DNA of 64,000 bases, taken from positions 2,542,001 through 2,606,000 of the forward strand of contig NZ_CP124836.1 in assembly GCF_029964055.1 (NCBI RefSeq). Direction: 5' to 3'. The DNA comes from Arthrobacter sp. EM1 (lineage in GTDB: Bacteria; Actinomycetota; Actinomycetes; Actinomycetales; Micrococcaceae). How positions within the stretch are numbered: the stretch's first letter is position 1; every line of letters starts with the position of its first letter. The translations under genes were made by a program, and so were the position numbers. Positions 34,141-43,316 of the stretch are shown here, one piece after another. The notes beneath the pieces are model-generated. The model ran no database searches, had not been told where the DNA came from, and worked only from the letters and a program-made list of their open reading frames with translations.

Positions 34141-35421
34141 ATGGACGCTTTTGCACTGATCCTTTCACTTCTGATGCTTCTCATTGGCGCCGTCGCCGGC
34201 GCCGTCGTGGCCTACCTGCTGGTGCGGCGACGAACCGCCGCGGTGGAGCGCGACTTCGACGCCGTCTCGGGCCGGCTTGCCGAGGTCAGCGCCCAGTTCG
34301 CCGCGGCGGACGCCGAGCGGCGACTGCTGGCAGCCCAGAACCGGGAACTCGGCGAATCCCGGAACCAGGACGGCAGCGTACTGCGGGCCCTGGCCCCGGT
34401 GGCGGAGAAGCTCACGGCCGTTCAGCGGCAGGTTTCGCTCCTGGAACGCGACCGCCTGGAACAGTACGGGCAGCTCGCGCAGCAGTTGCAGGAAGCCCGC
34501 CTTTCCGACGAACAGCTGCTGCGCTCAACGCATGCCCTTGAGTCCGCGCTGCGGTCCAACAGCGCCCGCGGACAGTGGGGTGAGGTCCAGTTGCGCCGCG
34601 TGGTCGAGGCCGCGGGGATGCTGCGCCATGTGGATTTCCACGAGCAGGTCCACAGCGGGCAGGCCCACGGCGCAACCGAGGCCAGTGTCCGGCCAGACCT
34701 GGTGGTGCAGCTTCCCGGTCAGAAGCAACTCGTCGTCGACGCGAAGGTACCGCTCACGTCCTATCTGGCGGCACAGGAGCTTGGTGCGTCCGCCGCGGGC
34801 CCGCCCCACCCACAGTCGCTGGGCGGGCAGCAGGCTCATCTCCTGGCCCATGCCAAGGCCTTGAAGGCCCATGTGGACGCGCTGAGCGGGAAAAAGTACT
34901 GGGACATTCCGGGCAACTCCCCGGAACTTGTGGTCTGTTTCCTGCCGGCCGAATCGATTCTCGCGGCCGCGCTGTCCGCGGACCCGGCCCTGCTGGACTA
35001 TGCCCTGTCCAAGAATGTGGTGCTGGCATCGCCCTCAACCTTGTTGGCAGTGCTGAAATCCGTAGCCTTCACCTGGCGTCAAGACGTCCTGACGGACAGC
35101 GCCCGGGAGCTGTTTGAACTTGCCCGCCAGCTGTACGAACGGATGGGAACGCTCGGTGAGAACGTCACCAAGCTCGGCTCCTCGCTGAAAACCTCCGTGG
35201 AACGCTACAACTCCCTGGTGGGAACCCTGGAGGCGCGGGTGCTGCCGACGGCCCGGAAGCTCAATGCCCTGGACGCCGCAGGTCTGGTCACACCTGCTGC
35301 CGTGGAGGTGACGCCGCGTTCCGTGGCCGCCCCCGAACTCCAGCCCGGGAACGGTTCCGGGACCTCGGCCGGGAACCCCGGCAGCGACTCGGGCGAGGAG
35401 GTCCGGGAATCGGCAGCCTAG
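34141..35421 (+). CDS. rmuC: DNA recombination protein RmuC
   Basis: 426 residues. One N-terminal membrane helix (LILSLLMLLIGAVAGAVVAYLL) is followed by a coiled-coil (about 35-130) and the RmuC nuclease-like domain with RGQWGEVQLRRVVEAAGM, DLVVQLPG and VVDAKVPLTSYL. In E. coli RmuC limits inversions between short repeats. The C-terminal 50 residues are a Gly/Ser/Glu-rich tail. Start at ATG 34141 places the helix at residues 5-28; a CAGAGT lies 6 nt upstream. Divergent from ychF, convergent with ispH. Confidence 0.92.
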   Translation: MDAFALILSLLMLLIGAVAGAVVAYLLVRRRTAAVERDFDAVSGRLAEVSAQFAAADAERRLLAAQNRELGESRNQDGSVLRALAPVAEKLTAVQRQVSLLERDRLEQYGQLAQQLQEARLSDEQLLRSTHALESALRSNSARGQWGEVQLRRVVEAAGMLRHVDFHEQVHSGQAHGATEASVRPDLVVQLPGQKQLVVDAKVPLTSYLAAQELGASAAGPPHPQSLGGQQAHLLAHAKALKAHVDALSGKKYWDIPGNSPELVVCFLPAESILAAALSADPALLDYALSKNVVLASPSTLLAVLKSVAFTWRQDVLTDSARELFELARQLYERMGTLGENVTKLGSSLKTSVERYNSLVGTLEARVLPTARKLNALDAAGLVTPAAVEVTPRSVAAPELQPGNGSGTSAGNPGSDSGEEVRESAA

Positions 35422-35442
35422 CCGGCCCGGGGCCGGGAGTTC

Positions 35443-36534
35443 CTAAGAGGTCTGGGTGGTGCGTGCCCCGCGGCCGCCGAGGGCACGGGTGACGTCCCCG
35501 GCCTGCTTCAACGTGGCGCGAAGTTCTTTCGGCAGCGAGAAAAGCAGGTCTTCCTCGGCCGTGACGACTTCCTCGACGGTGCCGTAGCCGTAGTCAGCCA
35601 GCAGTCGCAGGACGTCCTTGACCAGGACTTCCGGAACCGAGGCGCCCGAGGTCACACCAACGGTCGCCACCCCCTCGAACCAGGATTCGTCGACCTCGTT
35701 GGCGAAATCCACCCGGTAGGAAGCCTTCGCGCCGTACTCCAGGGCCACTTCCACGAGCCGGACAGAGTTCGACGAGTTTGCCGATCCGACGACGATGACC
35801 AAGTCGGCCTGGGGTGAGATCTTCTTGATGGCGACCTGTCGGTTAGTTGTCGCGTAGCAGATGTCGTCGCTGGGCGGATCCTGCAGGGTGGGGAACCGTT
35901 CCTTGAGGAGCCGGACGGTTTCCATCGTTTCGTCAACGCTGAGCGTGGTCTGGGAAAGCCAGATGACCTTTTCCGGGTCCCGGACCGTAACCTTGCCGAC
36001 CTCGTGCGGGCCGTTGATGATTTGGATGTGCTCGGGAGCCTCGCCTGCCGTTCCCTCGACTTCCTCATGGCCGTCATGGCCGATTAGGAGGATGTCGAAG
36101 TCGTCCTTCGCGAAGCGCACGGCTTCTTTGTGCACCTTGGTGACGAGCGGGCAGGTCGCGTCGATGGTCCGCAGACCCCGGTCCTCGGCAGACTGGACCA
36201 CAGCCGGCGAGACGCCGTGGGCAGAGAAGATCACCAGGGCACCCTCGGGGACCTCGTCGGTCTCGTCAACGAAGATTGCCCCTTTTTCCTCCAAGGAGCT
36301 CACCACGTGCACGTTGTGGACGATCTGCTTGCGGACGTAAACCGGAGGGCCGTAGTGCTCCAGCGCTTTTTCCACCGCGATGACTGCCCGGTCGACGCCG
36401 GCGCAGTAGCCGCGCGGCGCGGCGAGCAGAACCCTTTTGGGGCCCGCTACGGCGGCTGCCGCCAGCACTTCCTCCGGCGAACGCCGACGGCGCGGGACGG
36501 TTGGCATCGGAATGGACACGGCTGTGGAGGTCAT
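35443..36534 (-). CDS. ispH: 4-hydroxy-3-methylbut-2-enyl diphosphate reductase
   Basis: 363 residues, iron-sulfur enzyme for the last step of the MEP isoprenoid pathway. It forms IPP and DMAPP from HMBPP. The three cluster cysteines are Cys44 (GYCAGV), Cys128 (ATCPLV) and Cys226 (ICYATTNRQ); the active-site His106 lies in FSAHGV. An N-terminal extension of about 30 residues is common in actinobacteria. TAGCAT and 6 nt precede ATG 36534, so the start is leaderless and the extension real. Confidence 0.95.
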   Translation of the reverse strand: MTSTAVSIPMPTVPRRRRSPEEVLAAAAVAGPKRVLLAAPRGYCAGVDRAVIAVEKALEHYGPPVYVRKQIVHNVHVVSSLEEKGAIFVDETDEVPEGALVIFSAHGVSPAVVQSAEDRGLRTIDATCPLVTKVHKEAVRFAKDDFDILLIGHDGHEEVEGTAGEAPEHIQIINGPHEVGKVTVRDPEKVIWLSQTTLSVDETMETVRLLKERFPTLQDPPSDDICYATTNRQVAIKKISPQADLVIVVGSANSSNSVRLVEVALEYGAKASYRVDFANEVDESWFEGVATVGVTSGASVPEVLVKDVLRLLADYGYGTVEEVVTAEEDLLFSLPKELRATLKQAGDVTRALGGRGARTTQTS

Positions 36535-36540
36535 GCCCCA

Positions 36541-36546
36541 ATGCTA
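36541..36546 (-). promoter_or_regulatory. -10 hexamer of ispH (leaderless)
   Basis: Minus-strand TAGCAT, then tggggc, then ATG at 36534. It overlaps the last codon of the upstream membrane-protein gene, so ispH has its own promoter within that gene's end. Confidence 0.6.
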
Positions 36547-37455
36547 CCGGTGTTGAGGGACCTGCTGCTGTGCCAGCGGTTGCGGCACCCGGCGGTGGGG
36601 GCGGGCGCGCAGGATCAGGCCGGCCGCGAGCAAGACGCCGCCAGCCGCCGCTGCCGCCAGGATCCACTGGCCGAAACTTGAGCTGGCAGCGGAGACGAAC
36701 TCGCTCTTGAAGATCTCCGCGACCGCGTTGCCGCTGGACGTTCCCTTCACCGCACTCCCGGCTGCGCCGGCGGCAAGCTGCCAGGCTCCGGCCAGCACGA
36801 GGGCACCGAGCCCGATCCCGGCGAGGACTGTGGGGCGCCGCCGGGCGGCCACGAAGGCCAGCGCGAAGGAGATGAGGGCGCCGGCGGCGAGCGGGTAGCC
36901 AATCGGAGCGACAGCGGAGACCCGGTCCAGGATCTGCCGGTGCTTCGGTTGCCCAAGGGTAATCGGCAGCTGGTCAGGGGCCGTCAGCTGCAAGGAGGTG
37001 GCTTCCGCCACCTGGTTCGCCACCAGACCGACGAGTGGGGCGAGGTCCAGCGTCAATGAGGTTCCGGTGCCCGTGCCGGCGGGACGAGCCTTGGGGTCGG
37101 CGAAATTCAGCCGGTGGCTCTTGCGCAGGGTTTCGGTCCAGGCCTCGGGATAGCCGGGCATGGCCGTGAGGGACTTGGCGGCACGTTGCAAGACTGGCGT
37201 AACGAGTCCACTGATCGCCTGGGGAATTTGATCCGCGCCGAGGCTGCCGACCGCGGCGCCGGCCAGCCGCTGCTGGAACGCCGGGTCCTTGCCCAGCGGG
37301 GCGGCGAATGCCACAAAACCGTCCTCCTGCACGATATTCCGATCCACCCACATGGCTGGAATAGCGACAGCCGTAAGGACAAGACCGATGATTACCGCTA
37401 CGGCCGAAACAAAAGTGCGCACAAGGATTCCTAGGAAATTGACGGGTAGTGCCAT
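36544..37455 (-). CDS. Membrane protein, function unknown
   Basis: 303 residues. There is one N-terminal helix (about 10-35), a large outward-facing loop of about 150 residues with no cysteines, then three helices near 185-205, 212-232 and 262-283 and a basic Gln-rich tail. The gene ends 9 nt before ispH on the same strand. ATG at 37455 lacks a clear ribosome-binding site. The layout is known from uncharacterised actinobacterial membrane proteins. Confidence 0.65.
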   Translation of the reverse strand: MALPVNFLGILVRTFVSAVAVIIGLVLTAVAIPAMWVDRNIVQEDGFVAFAAPLGKDPAFQQRLAGAAVGSLGADQIPQAISGLVTPVLQRAAKSLTAMPGYPEAWTETLRKSHRLNFADPKARPAGTGTGTSLTLDLAPLVGLVANQVAEATSLQLTAPDQLPITLGQPKHRQILDRVSAVAPIGYPLAAGALISFALAFVAARRRPTVLAGIGLGALVLAGAWQLAAGAAGSAVKGTSSGNAVAEIFKSEFVSAASSSFGQWILAAAAAGGVLLAAGLILRARPHRRVPQPLAQQQVPQHR

Positions 37456-37624
37456 CTTACGGGGGGCGTCCTGCCGAACAATAAAGTCGCGCCCCCCATG
37501 GTAGGCCTATGGATAGAGTTGAACCCGACACATTCGAGTTGTCCGCCGCTGGCCCTTCCTGATGCGCAATCGCCGAGAAGGACCCGTGCGGGCCGCCCCG
37601 CCCCGACAAAGGACACCTATCCAT

Positions 37625-37666
37625 ATGCACCAGGCCATCCCCGTACCGGGGTACCGGCATGTCTGA
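37625..37666 (+). promoter_or_regulatory. Possible 13-codon upstream ORF overlapping the xseA start
   Basis: ATG at 37625 reads MHQAIPVPGYRHV and stops at TGA 37664-37666, 8 nt inside xseA (ATG 37659, another frame). It could couple or limit xseA translation. It may be chance. Confidence 0.25.
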
Positions 37667-38945
37667 GGACGCCGCAGCAGCCACGACCGTTCCGGCCACG
37701 GCGGCAGAAACCAGCCCCGACAATCCTTGGCCCTTGCAGCTGTTGTCCCAAAAGCTCAAGACGCACATTGACCGCGCCCCGTCCGCCTGGGTCGAAGGCC
37801 AAGTGATCGAACTGAACCGGCGGGGCACCAACGCCTACCTCACGCTGCGAGACATCGACGCCGAAATCTCCCTGCCTGCGTCGGTCTGGACTAATGTGCT
37901 GGACCGGCAGGAAAGCCCGCTGGAACGAGGCTCCCGGGTCGTAGCCCTGCTCAAGGCGGAATTGTGGCTCAAGACCGGCAGGTTGAACATGTCGGTAAAG
38001 GACATCCGGCCGGTTGGCCTTGGTGACCTGCTCGCACGGATCGAGCGGCTCCGGCATGCCCTGGCGGCGGAAGGGCTCTTCTCCGATGCCCGCAAGAAGC
38101 GCCTGCCGCTGCTTCCGCACCGGATCGGCCTGATCACCGGGCGCAACTCGGACGCCAAGAAGGATGTGCTGCGCAACGCAGCACTGCGCTGGCCCGCTGT
38201 GGAATTCGAAGTCCGCGAGGTGGCTGTCCAGGGCAACACTGCGGTCGCACAGGTCATCGCCGCACTCCGCGAACTGGATGCGGACCCGGCGGTGGACGTC
38301 ATCGTGATCGCCCGCGGCGGCGGTGCGTTGGAGGATCTGCTGCCGTTCAGCAACGAGGAACTTATCCGTGCGGTGTCCGTCGCGTCCACACCGATAGTGA
38401 GCGCGATCGGCCACGAGGCGGACCGGCCGATTCTTGACGATGTCGCGGATCTGCGCGCCTCCACCCCGACCGACGCTGCCAAGCGGATCGTCCCGGACGT
38501 CGTCGAGGAGCTCGCCCGGGTCCGTCAGGCCCGGGAGCAGCTTCGGCGCGGTGTCACCCGACTGGTGGAACGCGAAACGGACCGGTTGGCGGCGTTGAGA
38601 TCCCGACCTGTGCTGGCGTCCCCCGACGTTATGGTCAGGGGCCGGTACGACGACGTCGAACGGCTCACGGGCCGTTCCCGGGCCGCGGTCACCACCGCCG
38701 TCGTGCGGGCGTCTGACCAGCTGGTGCACCTGAAGGCCCAGGTCCGGGCCCTCTCGCCGCAGAAAACCCTGGACCGGGGATATGCGGTAGTGCAGCTCGC
38801 CGTCGGCGGTTCGACCCCGGGCACCGGGCACGGCGTTGTGCGGCACCCCGAGCAGGCTCCGCCCGGCACTCCCCTCACCGTTCGCGTGGCCGGTGGCCGG
38901 TTCACCGCAGAGTCGACCGGTGGCCAGGAACCCGCCGAAGACTAA
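37659..38945 (+). CDS. xseA: Exodeoxyribonuclease VII large subunit
   Basis: 428 residues. An N-terminal OB-fold (WVEGQVIELNRRGTNAYLTLRD) is followed by the catalytic domain: PHRIGLITGRNSDAKKDVL, VIVIARGGGALEDL and PIVSAIGHEADRPILDDVAD, then a helical region. It degrades single-stranded DNA with XseB. The C-terminal 40 residues are a Pro/Gly-rich extension. No clear Shine-Dalgarno sequence precedes ATG 37659. xseB follows 96 nt later on the same strand. Confidence 0.95.
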   Translation: MSEDAAAATTVPATAAETSPDNPWPLQLLSQKLKTHIDRAPSAWVEGQVIELNRRGTNAYLTLRDIDAEISLPASVWTNVLDRQESPLERGSRVVALLKAELWLKTGRLNMSVKDIRPVGLGDLLARIERLRHALAAEGLFSDARKKRLPLLPHRIGLITGRNSDAKKDVLRNAALRWPAVEFEVREVAVQGNTAVAQVIAALRELDADPAVDVIVIARGGGALEDLLPFSNEELIRAVSVASTPIVSAIGHEADRPILDDVADLRASTPTDAAKRIVPDVVEELARVRQAREQLRRGVTRLVERETDRLAALRSRPVLASPDVMVRGRYDDVERLTGRSRAAVTTAVVRASDQLVHLKAQVRALSPQKTLDRGYAVVQLAVGGSTPGTGHGVVRHPEQAPPGTPLTVRVAGGRFTAESTGGQEPAED

Positions 38946-39041
38946 GTCCGGTGCCGGCAAAGCGGGTCACCGCAGAATCAAAACCCCGCCCGGCCAGCCC
39001 CGATCAATTCCTTCCCCCGACCCAACAAGGAGCAGCACACC

Positions 39042-39278
39042 ATGGCAGCAGAAACCACGCCCGGCAACGACATTGATGCCCTGAGCTATGAGGAAGCCCG
39101 CGAGGAGCTCGTCGGGGTCGTCAGCAGACTCGAGGCAGGCGGCGTAAGCCTTGAGGAGTCGCTGTCTTTGTGGGAACGCGGCGAGGCTCTGGCCAAACGC
39201 TGCGAACAATGGCTCGAGGGTGCCCGCAAGCGCCTGTCCGCGGCCCGGGACCTAGCCGCCCGGGACAGCCCGGAGTAG
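39042..39278 (+). CDS. xseB: Exodeoxyribonuclease VII small subunit
   Basis: 78 residues. The XseB helical core is clear: [20 protein letters not shown] followed by [20 protein letters not shown]. It binds XseA in the exonuclease VII complex. AAGGAG lies about 11 nt before ATG 39042. It is convergent with the polyphosphate kinase gene, with 15 nt between the stop codons and no hairpin visible there. Confidence 0.93.
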   Translation: MAAETTPGNDIDALSYEEAREELVGVVSRLEAGGVSLEESLSLWERGEALAKRCEQWLEGARKRLSAARDLAARDSPE

Positions 39279-39293
39279 TCCCGGCACGGCCGC

Positions 39294-40148
39294 TCAGGAG
39301 CGCTCCACAAGGTCCCGCTCCAGTGCGACGTCAAGCTCGGGAACCGGCCACTCCAGCTTCAGCCCGTCCATCGCGTCCAGCAGCAGCTGCTGGACGGCGA
39401 TCCGGGCGTACCATTTCTTGTTGGCCGGCACGACATGCCAGGGTGAAGCGCTGGAATTCGTGTGGTCGAAAGCCGCCTGGTAGGCAGCCATGTAGTCGTC
39501 CCAGAACGCGCGTTCTTTAAGGTCGTTGCTGCTGTACTTCCAAAGTTTGGCCGGATCGTCCAGCCGGGCGAGCAACCGCTCCTTCTGCTCATCGGGGCTG
39601 ATGTGGAGCATCACCTTAACGATCTTCGTCCCGGCGGCGGTCTGCCGGGCTTCGAATTCGTTGATGGCCTGGTAGCGGCGTTCGAGTTCCTTCGGATCCG
39701 CCCAACGGTGGACGCGGTGGATCAGGACGTCCTCGTAGTGGGACCGGTCAAAGACTCCCACCATGCCGGCCGCGGGCACTTCCTTCTCGATCCGCCACAG
39801 GAAGTCATACGACTTCTCCTCGTCGGTGGGGGCCTTAAACGACCTCAACTGGACCCCCTGCGGGTTCATGGTGCCCATCACGTGGTTCACGATTCCACCC
39901 TTGCCAGCGGTGTCCATGGCCTGCAGGATCAACAGGAGGCGCTTGGTGCCGCCGAACCGGGACTCGGCAAAGAGCTGCTCCTGGAACACCGTCAGGTTAT
40001 CGTCCAGGTCGGAGAGCAGCAGCTCGCCATCACTTTTGTCCCCCGGGTATCCCGGGGTGGCGTCCGGATCCACGTCCTTCAGCCTGAAACCCTTACCCAC
40101 CTTCAAAGTCTCAGAAGGGTGCTGCTTGAATCTCACGATGTCTGACAT
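39294..40148 (-). CDS. Polyphosphate kinase 2 family nucleotide phosphotransferase
   Basis: 284 residues. PPK2 motifs are ILQAMDTAGKGG (Walker A), GVFDRSHYEDVLIHRVH (Walker B region) and the lid segment with RLDDPAKLWKYSSNDLKER. It transfers phosphate between polyphosphate and nucleotides. Sequence around FKAPTDEEKSYDFLWR suggests the class that phosphorylates AMP and/or ADP, but class cannot be fixed by eye. GAGG lies 5 nt before ATG 40148. It follows the aminotransferase gene region on the same strand as an independent unit. Confidence 0.9.
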   Translation of the reverse strand: MSDIVRFKQHPSETLKVGKGFRLKDVDPDATPGYPGDKSDGELLLSDLDDNLTVFQEQLFAESRFGGTKRLLLILQAMDTAGKGGIVNHVMGTMNPQGVQLRSFKAPTDEEKSYDFLWRIEKEVPAAGMVGVFDRSHYEDVLIHRVHRWADPKELERRYQAINEFEARQTAAGTKIVKVMLHISPDEQKERLLARLDDPAKLWKYSSNDLKERAFWDDYMAAYQAAFDHTNSSASPWHVVPANKKWYARIAVQQLLLDAMDGLKLEWPVPELDVALERDLVERS

Positions 40149-40223
40149 CCCTTGCCTCTTTCCGGTTCAGGCAGCCTCCGTTCGGAACGCCGGACAACCG
40201 CCCGCGCCGCTGCTCAGTTCAGG

Positions 40224-41444
40224 CTAGTTCCCCTTGTACCGGCTCAGGAAGTCCGCCATACGGTTGATGGCCTCCTCCAGATCCTTCACAAGCGGCAGGG
40301 TGACCATCCGGAAGTGGTCGGGGCGGACCCAGTTGAAGGCGCGGCCGTGGGAGACAAGGATCTTTTGTTCACGCAGCAGGTCCAGGACAAACTTCTCATC
40401 GTCGCGGATGCGGTAAACCTCAGGATCGAGCTTGGGGAAGAGGTACATCGCCCCCCGTGCCTGCTGCGTGCTGACCCCGGGAATGGCGTTGAGCATGTCA
40501 TAGGCCTTGTTCCGCTGCTCGAGCAGCCGGCCGCCCGGCAGGATCAGATCGTTGATGCTCTGGTATCCGCCCAGCGCCGTCTGGATCGCGTGCTGCGCCG
40601 GGACGTTCGCGCACAGACGCATGTTCGCCAGCAGGTTGATGCCCTCGAGATAATCCGCGGCTTCCTTTTTTGGTCCGGAAATAGCCATCCACCCCGCCCG
40701 GTAGCCGCACACCCGGTAGGCCTTGGACAGTCCGCTGAAAGTCAGGCACAGGACGTCGTCACCGGTAAGGCTGGCCATGTTCACGTGCACGGCGTCCTCA
40801 TAGAGGATCTTTTCGTAGATCTCGTCGGCGAACAGCACCAGTCCGTGCTTTTCGGCCAGGACCACAATCTTCTTGAGCGTTTCCTCTGGATAGACGGCGC
40901 CGGTGGGGTTGTTGGGGTTGATCACCACGATGCCCTTGGTGCGCGGGGTGATTTTCGCTTCGAGGTCCTCCAGGTCGGGCTGCCAGCCGGACTCCTCATC
41001 GCACAGGTAGTGCACCGGCCGGCCGCCGGCCAGGGCCACGGAGGCCGTCCAGAGCGGGTAGTCCGGCGTGGGGATGAGGACCTCGTCGCCGTCGTCCAGC
41101 AGCGCCATCAAGGACATGGTGATAAGTTCGCTGACGCCGTTGCCAAGGTAGATGTCATCGACGTGGATGTTCTGGATCCCGCGGGTCTGGTAGTACTGGG
41201 AGACAGCTGTCCGGGCCGAGAAGATGCCGCGGGAGTCGCTGTAGCCCTGGGCGTGCGGCAGGTGTCGGATCATGTCCACCAGGATCGCGTCCGGCGCTTC
41301 AAACCCAAACGGGGCCGGATTTCCGATGTTCAGTTTGAGGATCCGATGACCCTCCGCCTCCATTTGCTGGGCGGCCTGAAGGATCGGTCCACGGATGTCG
41401 TAAAGGACATTATGAAGCTTGGTGGACTGCTTGAATTCTGCCAT
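40224..41444 (-). CDS. alaA: PLP-dependent aminotransferase, AlaA (alanine transaminase) type
   Basis: 406 residues, fold-type I class I aminotransferase. The N-terminus KLHNVLYDIRGPILQAAQQM and LKLNIGNPAPFGFEAP are hallmarks of the AlaA group. NPNNPTGAVY and the Schiff-base lysine in FSGLSKAYRVCGYR are present. It probably interconverts pyruvate/glutamate and alanine/2-oxoglutarate. A CATATT lies 6 nt before ATG 41444, compatible with a leaderless start. Confidence 0.88.
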   Translation of the reverse strand: MAEFKQSTKLHNVLYDIRGPILQAAQQMEAEGHRILKLNIGNPAPFGFEAPDAILVDMIRHLPHAQGYSDSRGIFSARTAVSQYYQTRGIQNIHVDDIYLGNGVSELITMSLMALLDDGDEVLIPTPDYPLWTASVALAGGRPVHYLCDEESGWQPDLEDLEAKITPRTKGIVVINPNNPTGAVYPEETLKKIVVLAEKHGLVLFADEIYEKILYEDAVHVNMASLTGDDVLCLTFSGLSKAYRVCGYRAGWMAISGPKKEAADYLEGINLLANMRLCANVPAQHAIQTALGGYQSINDLILPGGRLLEQRNKAYDMLNAIPGVSTQQARGAMYLFPKLDPEVYRIRDDEKFVLDLLREQKILVSHGRAFNWVRPDHFRMVTLPLVKDLEEAINRMADFLSRYKGN

Positions 41445-41527
41445 TCATCAAATATGCCATATGGCGGATGTAGTTCCGGCGAGATCTGACTCACAACACC
41501 GGGCCGCCGTCACAGGCGGAAGAACCG

Positions 41528-41583
41528 CGACGGCGGCCGCCGGCCCGCCCCGCATCCGCAGGGAAGTCCGGCCACCGCCGTCG
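41528..41583 (-). terminator. Stem-loop after the osmoprotectant transporter operon
   Basis: CGACGGCGG (41528-41536) pairs with CCGCCGTCG (41575-41583), with further G/C pairing inside a long loop. It lies 28 nt past the binding-protein stop. T-run absent. Confidence 0.5.
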
Positions 41584-41610
41584 TTCCTCAGAAAAAGCCG
41601 GGGGCAGGCC

Positions 41611-42573
41611 CTACTTGACCAGTCCCTTGTCCTTGAGCCAGGCCGCAGCAGCGTCCTTCGGGTTTTGCTTCTGGCTGCCGCTGACAGCCCGGTTGAGGTT
41701 AATCAGGTCTTCGGTGGTGAGAACCTTCGAGACCGCGTTCAGGGTTTCCTTCGCCTTGTCCGTCATCTTGGCCTTGTTGTACAGCGGGAGGACCTGCTGG
41801 GCGATGAAGTTGTCCTTCGGGTCCTCGAGCACCACCAGGTCGTTGTCTGCGATGGACGGAGTGGTGGTGTAGATGTCGGCTACCTGGACCTGGTCCGAGA
41901 GGAGGGCCTTGAGCGTGACGGCACCCCCGCCGTCGCTGAACGGTTCCAGCTTCTTGGGCACGCAGTCGTAGTTCTTCTTCAGGCCGGGGAGCCCGTAGGC
42001 GCGCTCCGCGAAGGTCGCCGGGGCACCCACCACGATTTCGCTGCAGACTTTGGCGAGGTCCTCGATCGACTTCAACTGGTACTTCTCCGCAGTGGCCTTG
42101 GTCACAACCATCGCGTCCTTGTCCTCTGCCTTGGAAGCCTCCAGCACGGCCAGTCCCTCAGGCAGCTTCTCCGAGAGTGCCTTGTAGATGTCTCCCGCGG
42201 AGACCTCCGTGGCGTCCTTGCTCACGTGCAGCAGCAGGTTTCCGCTGTAATCGGGAATGACGTCCACTGATCCGTCCTGGACCGCCTTGAAATAAACCTC
42301 GCGGGAACCGATGTTCGGCTTGGTGCTTGCCGTGACGCCGGCCCCGTTCAGCGCACCGGCGTAGACCTCGGCGACGATCTGGCTTTCAGGGAAATCGGCC
42401 GAACCGATTACGAGGGCCGCGCCGGAACCGGAGCCGGTTTCGGCAGAGGCGGGTGCGGTGGAGAGCGGATCGGATGAGCCGCCGCAGGCGGACAATGCCA
42501 TGGCCAGGCCGACGCCGGCGGCCAGGCCGCCGAATGCGCGCCTGCCGAGTGCTCGTTGGCGGGTTTCCTTCAT
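41611..42573 (-). CDS. Osmoprotectant (betaine/choline-type) ABC transporter substrate-binding lipoprotein
   Basis: 320 residues of the OpuAC/ProX-like group. The signal peptide ends in LSAC. The body has GSADFPESQIVAEVYAGAL, then GSREVYFKAVQDGSVDVIPDYSG, the family segments around the quaternary-amine pocket. Last gene of the operon; its ATG overlaps the preceding permease stop as ATGA and has AGGAGG upstream. Glycine betaine, choline or carnitine are likely ligands. The exact one is not readable. Confidence 0.88.
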   Translation of the reverse strand: MKETRQRALGRRAFGGLAAGVGLAMALSACGGSSDPLSTAPASAETGSGSGAALVIGSADFPESQIVAEVYAGALNGAGVTASTKPNIGSREVYFKAVQDGSVDVIPDYSGNLLLHVSKDATEVSAGDIYKALSEKLPEGLAVLEASKAEDKDAMVVTKATAEKYQLKSIEDLAKVCSEIVVGAPATFAERAYGLPGLKKNYDCVPKKLEPFSDGGGAVTLKALLSDQVQVADIYTTTPSIADNDLVVLEDPKDNFIAQQVLPLYNKAKMTDKAKETLNAVSKVLTTEDLINLNRAVSGSQKQNPKDAAAAWLKDKGLVK

Positions 42574-43316
42574 GACGTACCTCCTTGAACAACAGTCCCC
42601 GCTGGTACGGGGTCTGTGAGATCAACCGCAGCCTGATGGCTTCGGTTTGGCTGTGATGCGGTTCCCCGGGACAGGAAGAGCCGCTGGATGAGGGCAAGGG
42701 CCAGGTCGACGGTGATCGCGAGGCCGGCGATGAGCAGGGAGCCGCCCAGCATCTGCGGGAAGTCTGAGAGCACAAGCCCGTCGAACAAGTAGCGGCCAAG
42801 CCCCCCCAGGTTGATATATGCGACGACCGAGACGGTGGCGATGGCCTGGAGTGTACCGGTCCGGAATCCGCCGTACATCACGGGCAGCGCGTTGGGAAAC
42901 TCGGCCCGGAAGAGCACCTGGAGTTCGGTCATGCCCATGGCCCGCGCGGCGTCGACGACGTTCCGGTCCACACTGGAAATGCCGGCATAGGTGCCGGCGA
43001 GCAGCGGCGGCACGGTCAGGATCACAAGCGCCCAGATCGGCGGCATCAGTCCGATGCCGGCCAGCAGGACAAAGAGCGTCAGCAGGCCGAGGGTCGGCAG
43101 CGCACGCAGGGCGCCGGCGAGAGCAACAACGGCGACCCGCCCGCGCCCGGTATGCCCGACGTAGAGGCCGATAGGCACCGCAATGGCGGTGGCGATCAGC
43201 ATCACCAGGCCGGTGTACAGCAGGTGCTCCACGAGACGTTCCGGGATGCCGGCGCTGCCCGTCCAGTGCTTGGGGTCGCCGAGCCATGCGAAGGTTTCGG
43301 TCACGACGTTGCTCAT
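42570..43316 (-). CDS. Osmoprotectant ABC transporter permease 1
   Basis: 248 residues, OpuCB/ProW-like, about six hydrophobic segments. The EAA loop is DAARAMGMTELQVLFRAEFPNALP. The sequence LRALPTLGLLTLFVLLAGIGLMPP is characteristic. Its start overlaps the previous permease stop by 4 nt (ATGA). The C-terminus is a hydrophilic tail of about 35 residues. Forms the channel with the 43313-44047 protein. Confidence 0.9.
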   Translation of the reverse strand: MSNVVTETFAWLGDPKHWTGSAGIPERLVEHLLYTGLVMLIATAIAVPIGLYVGHTGRGRVAVVALAGALRALPTLGLLTLFVLLAGIGLMPPIWALVILTVPPLLAGTYAGISSVDRNVVDAARAMGMTELQVLFRAEFPNALPVMYGGFRTGTLQAIATVSVVAYINLGGLGRYLFDGLVLSDFPQMLGGSLLIAGLAITVDLALALIQRLFLSRGTASQPNRSHQAAVDLTDPVPAGTVVQGGTS

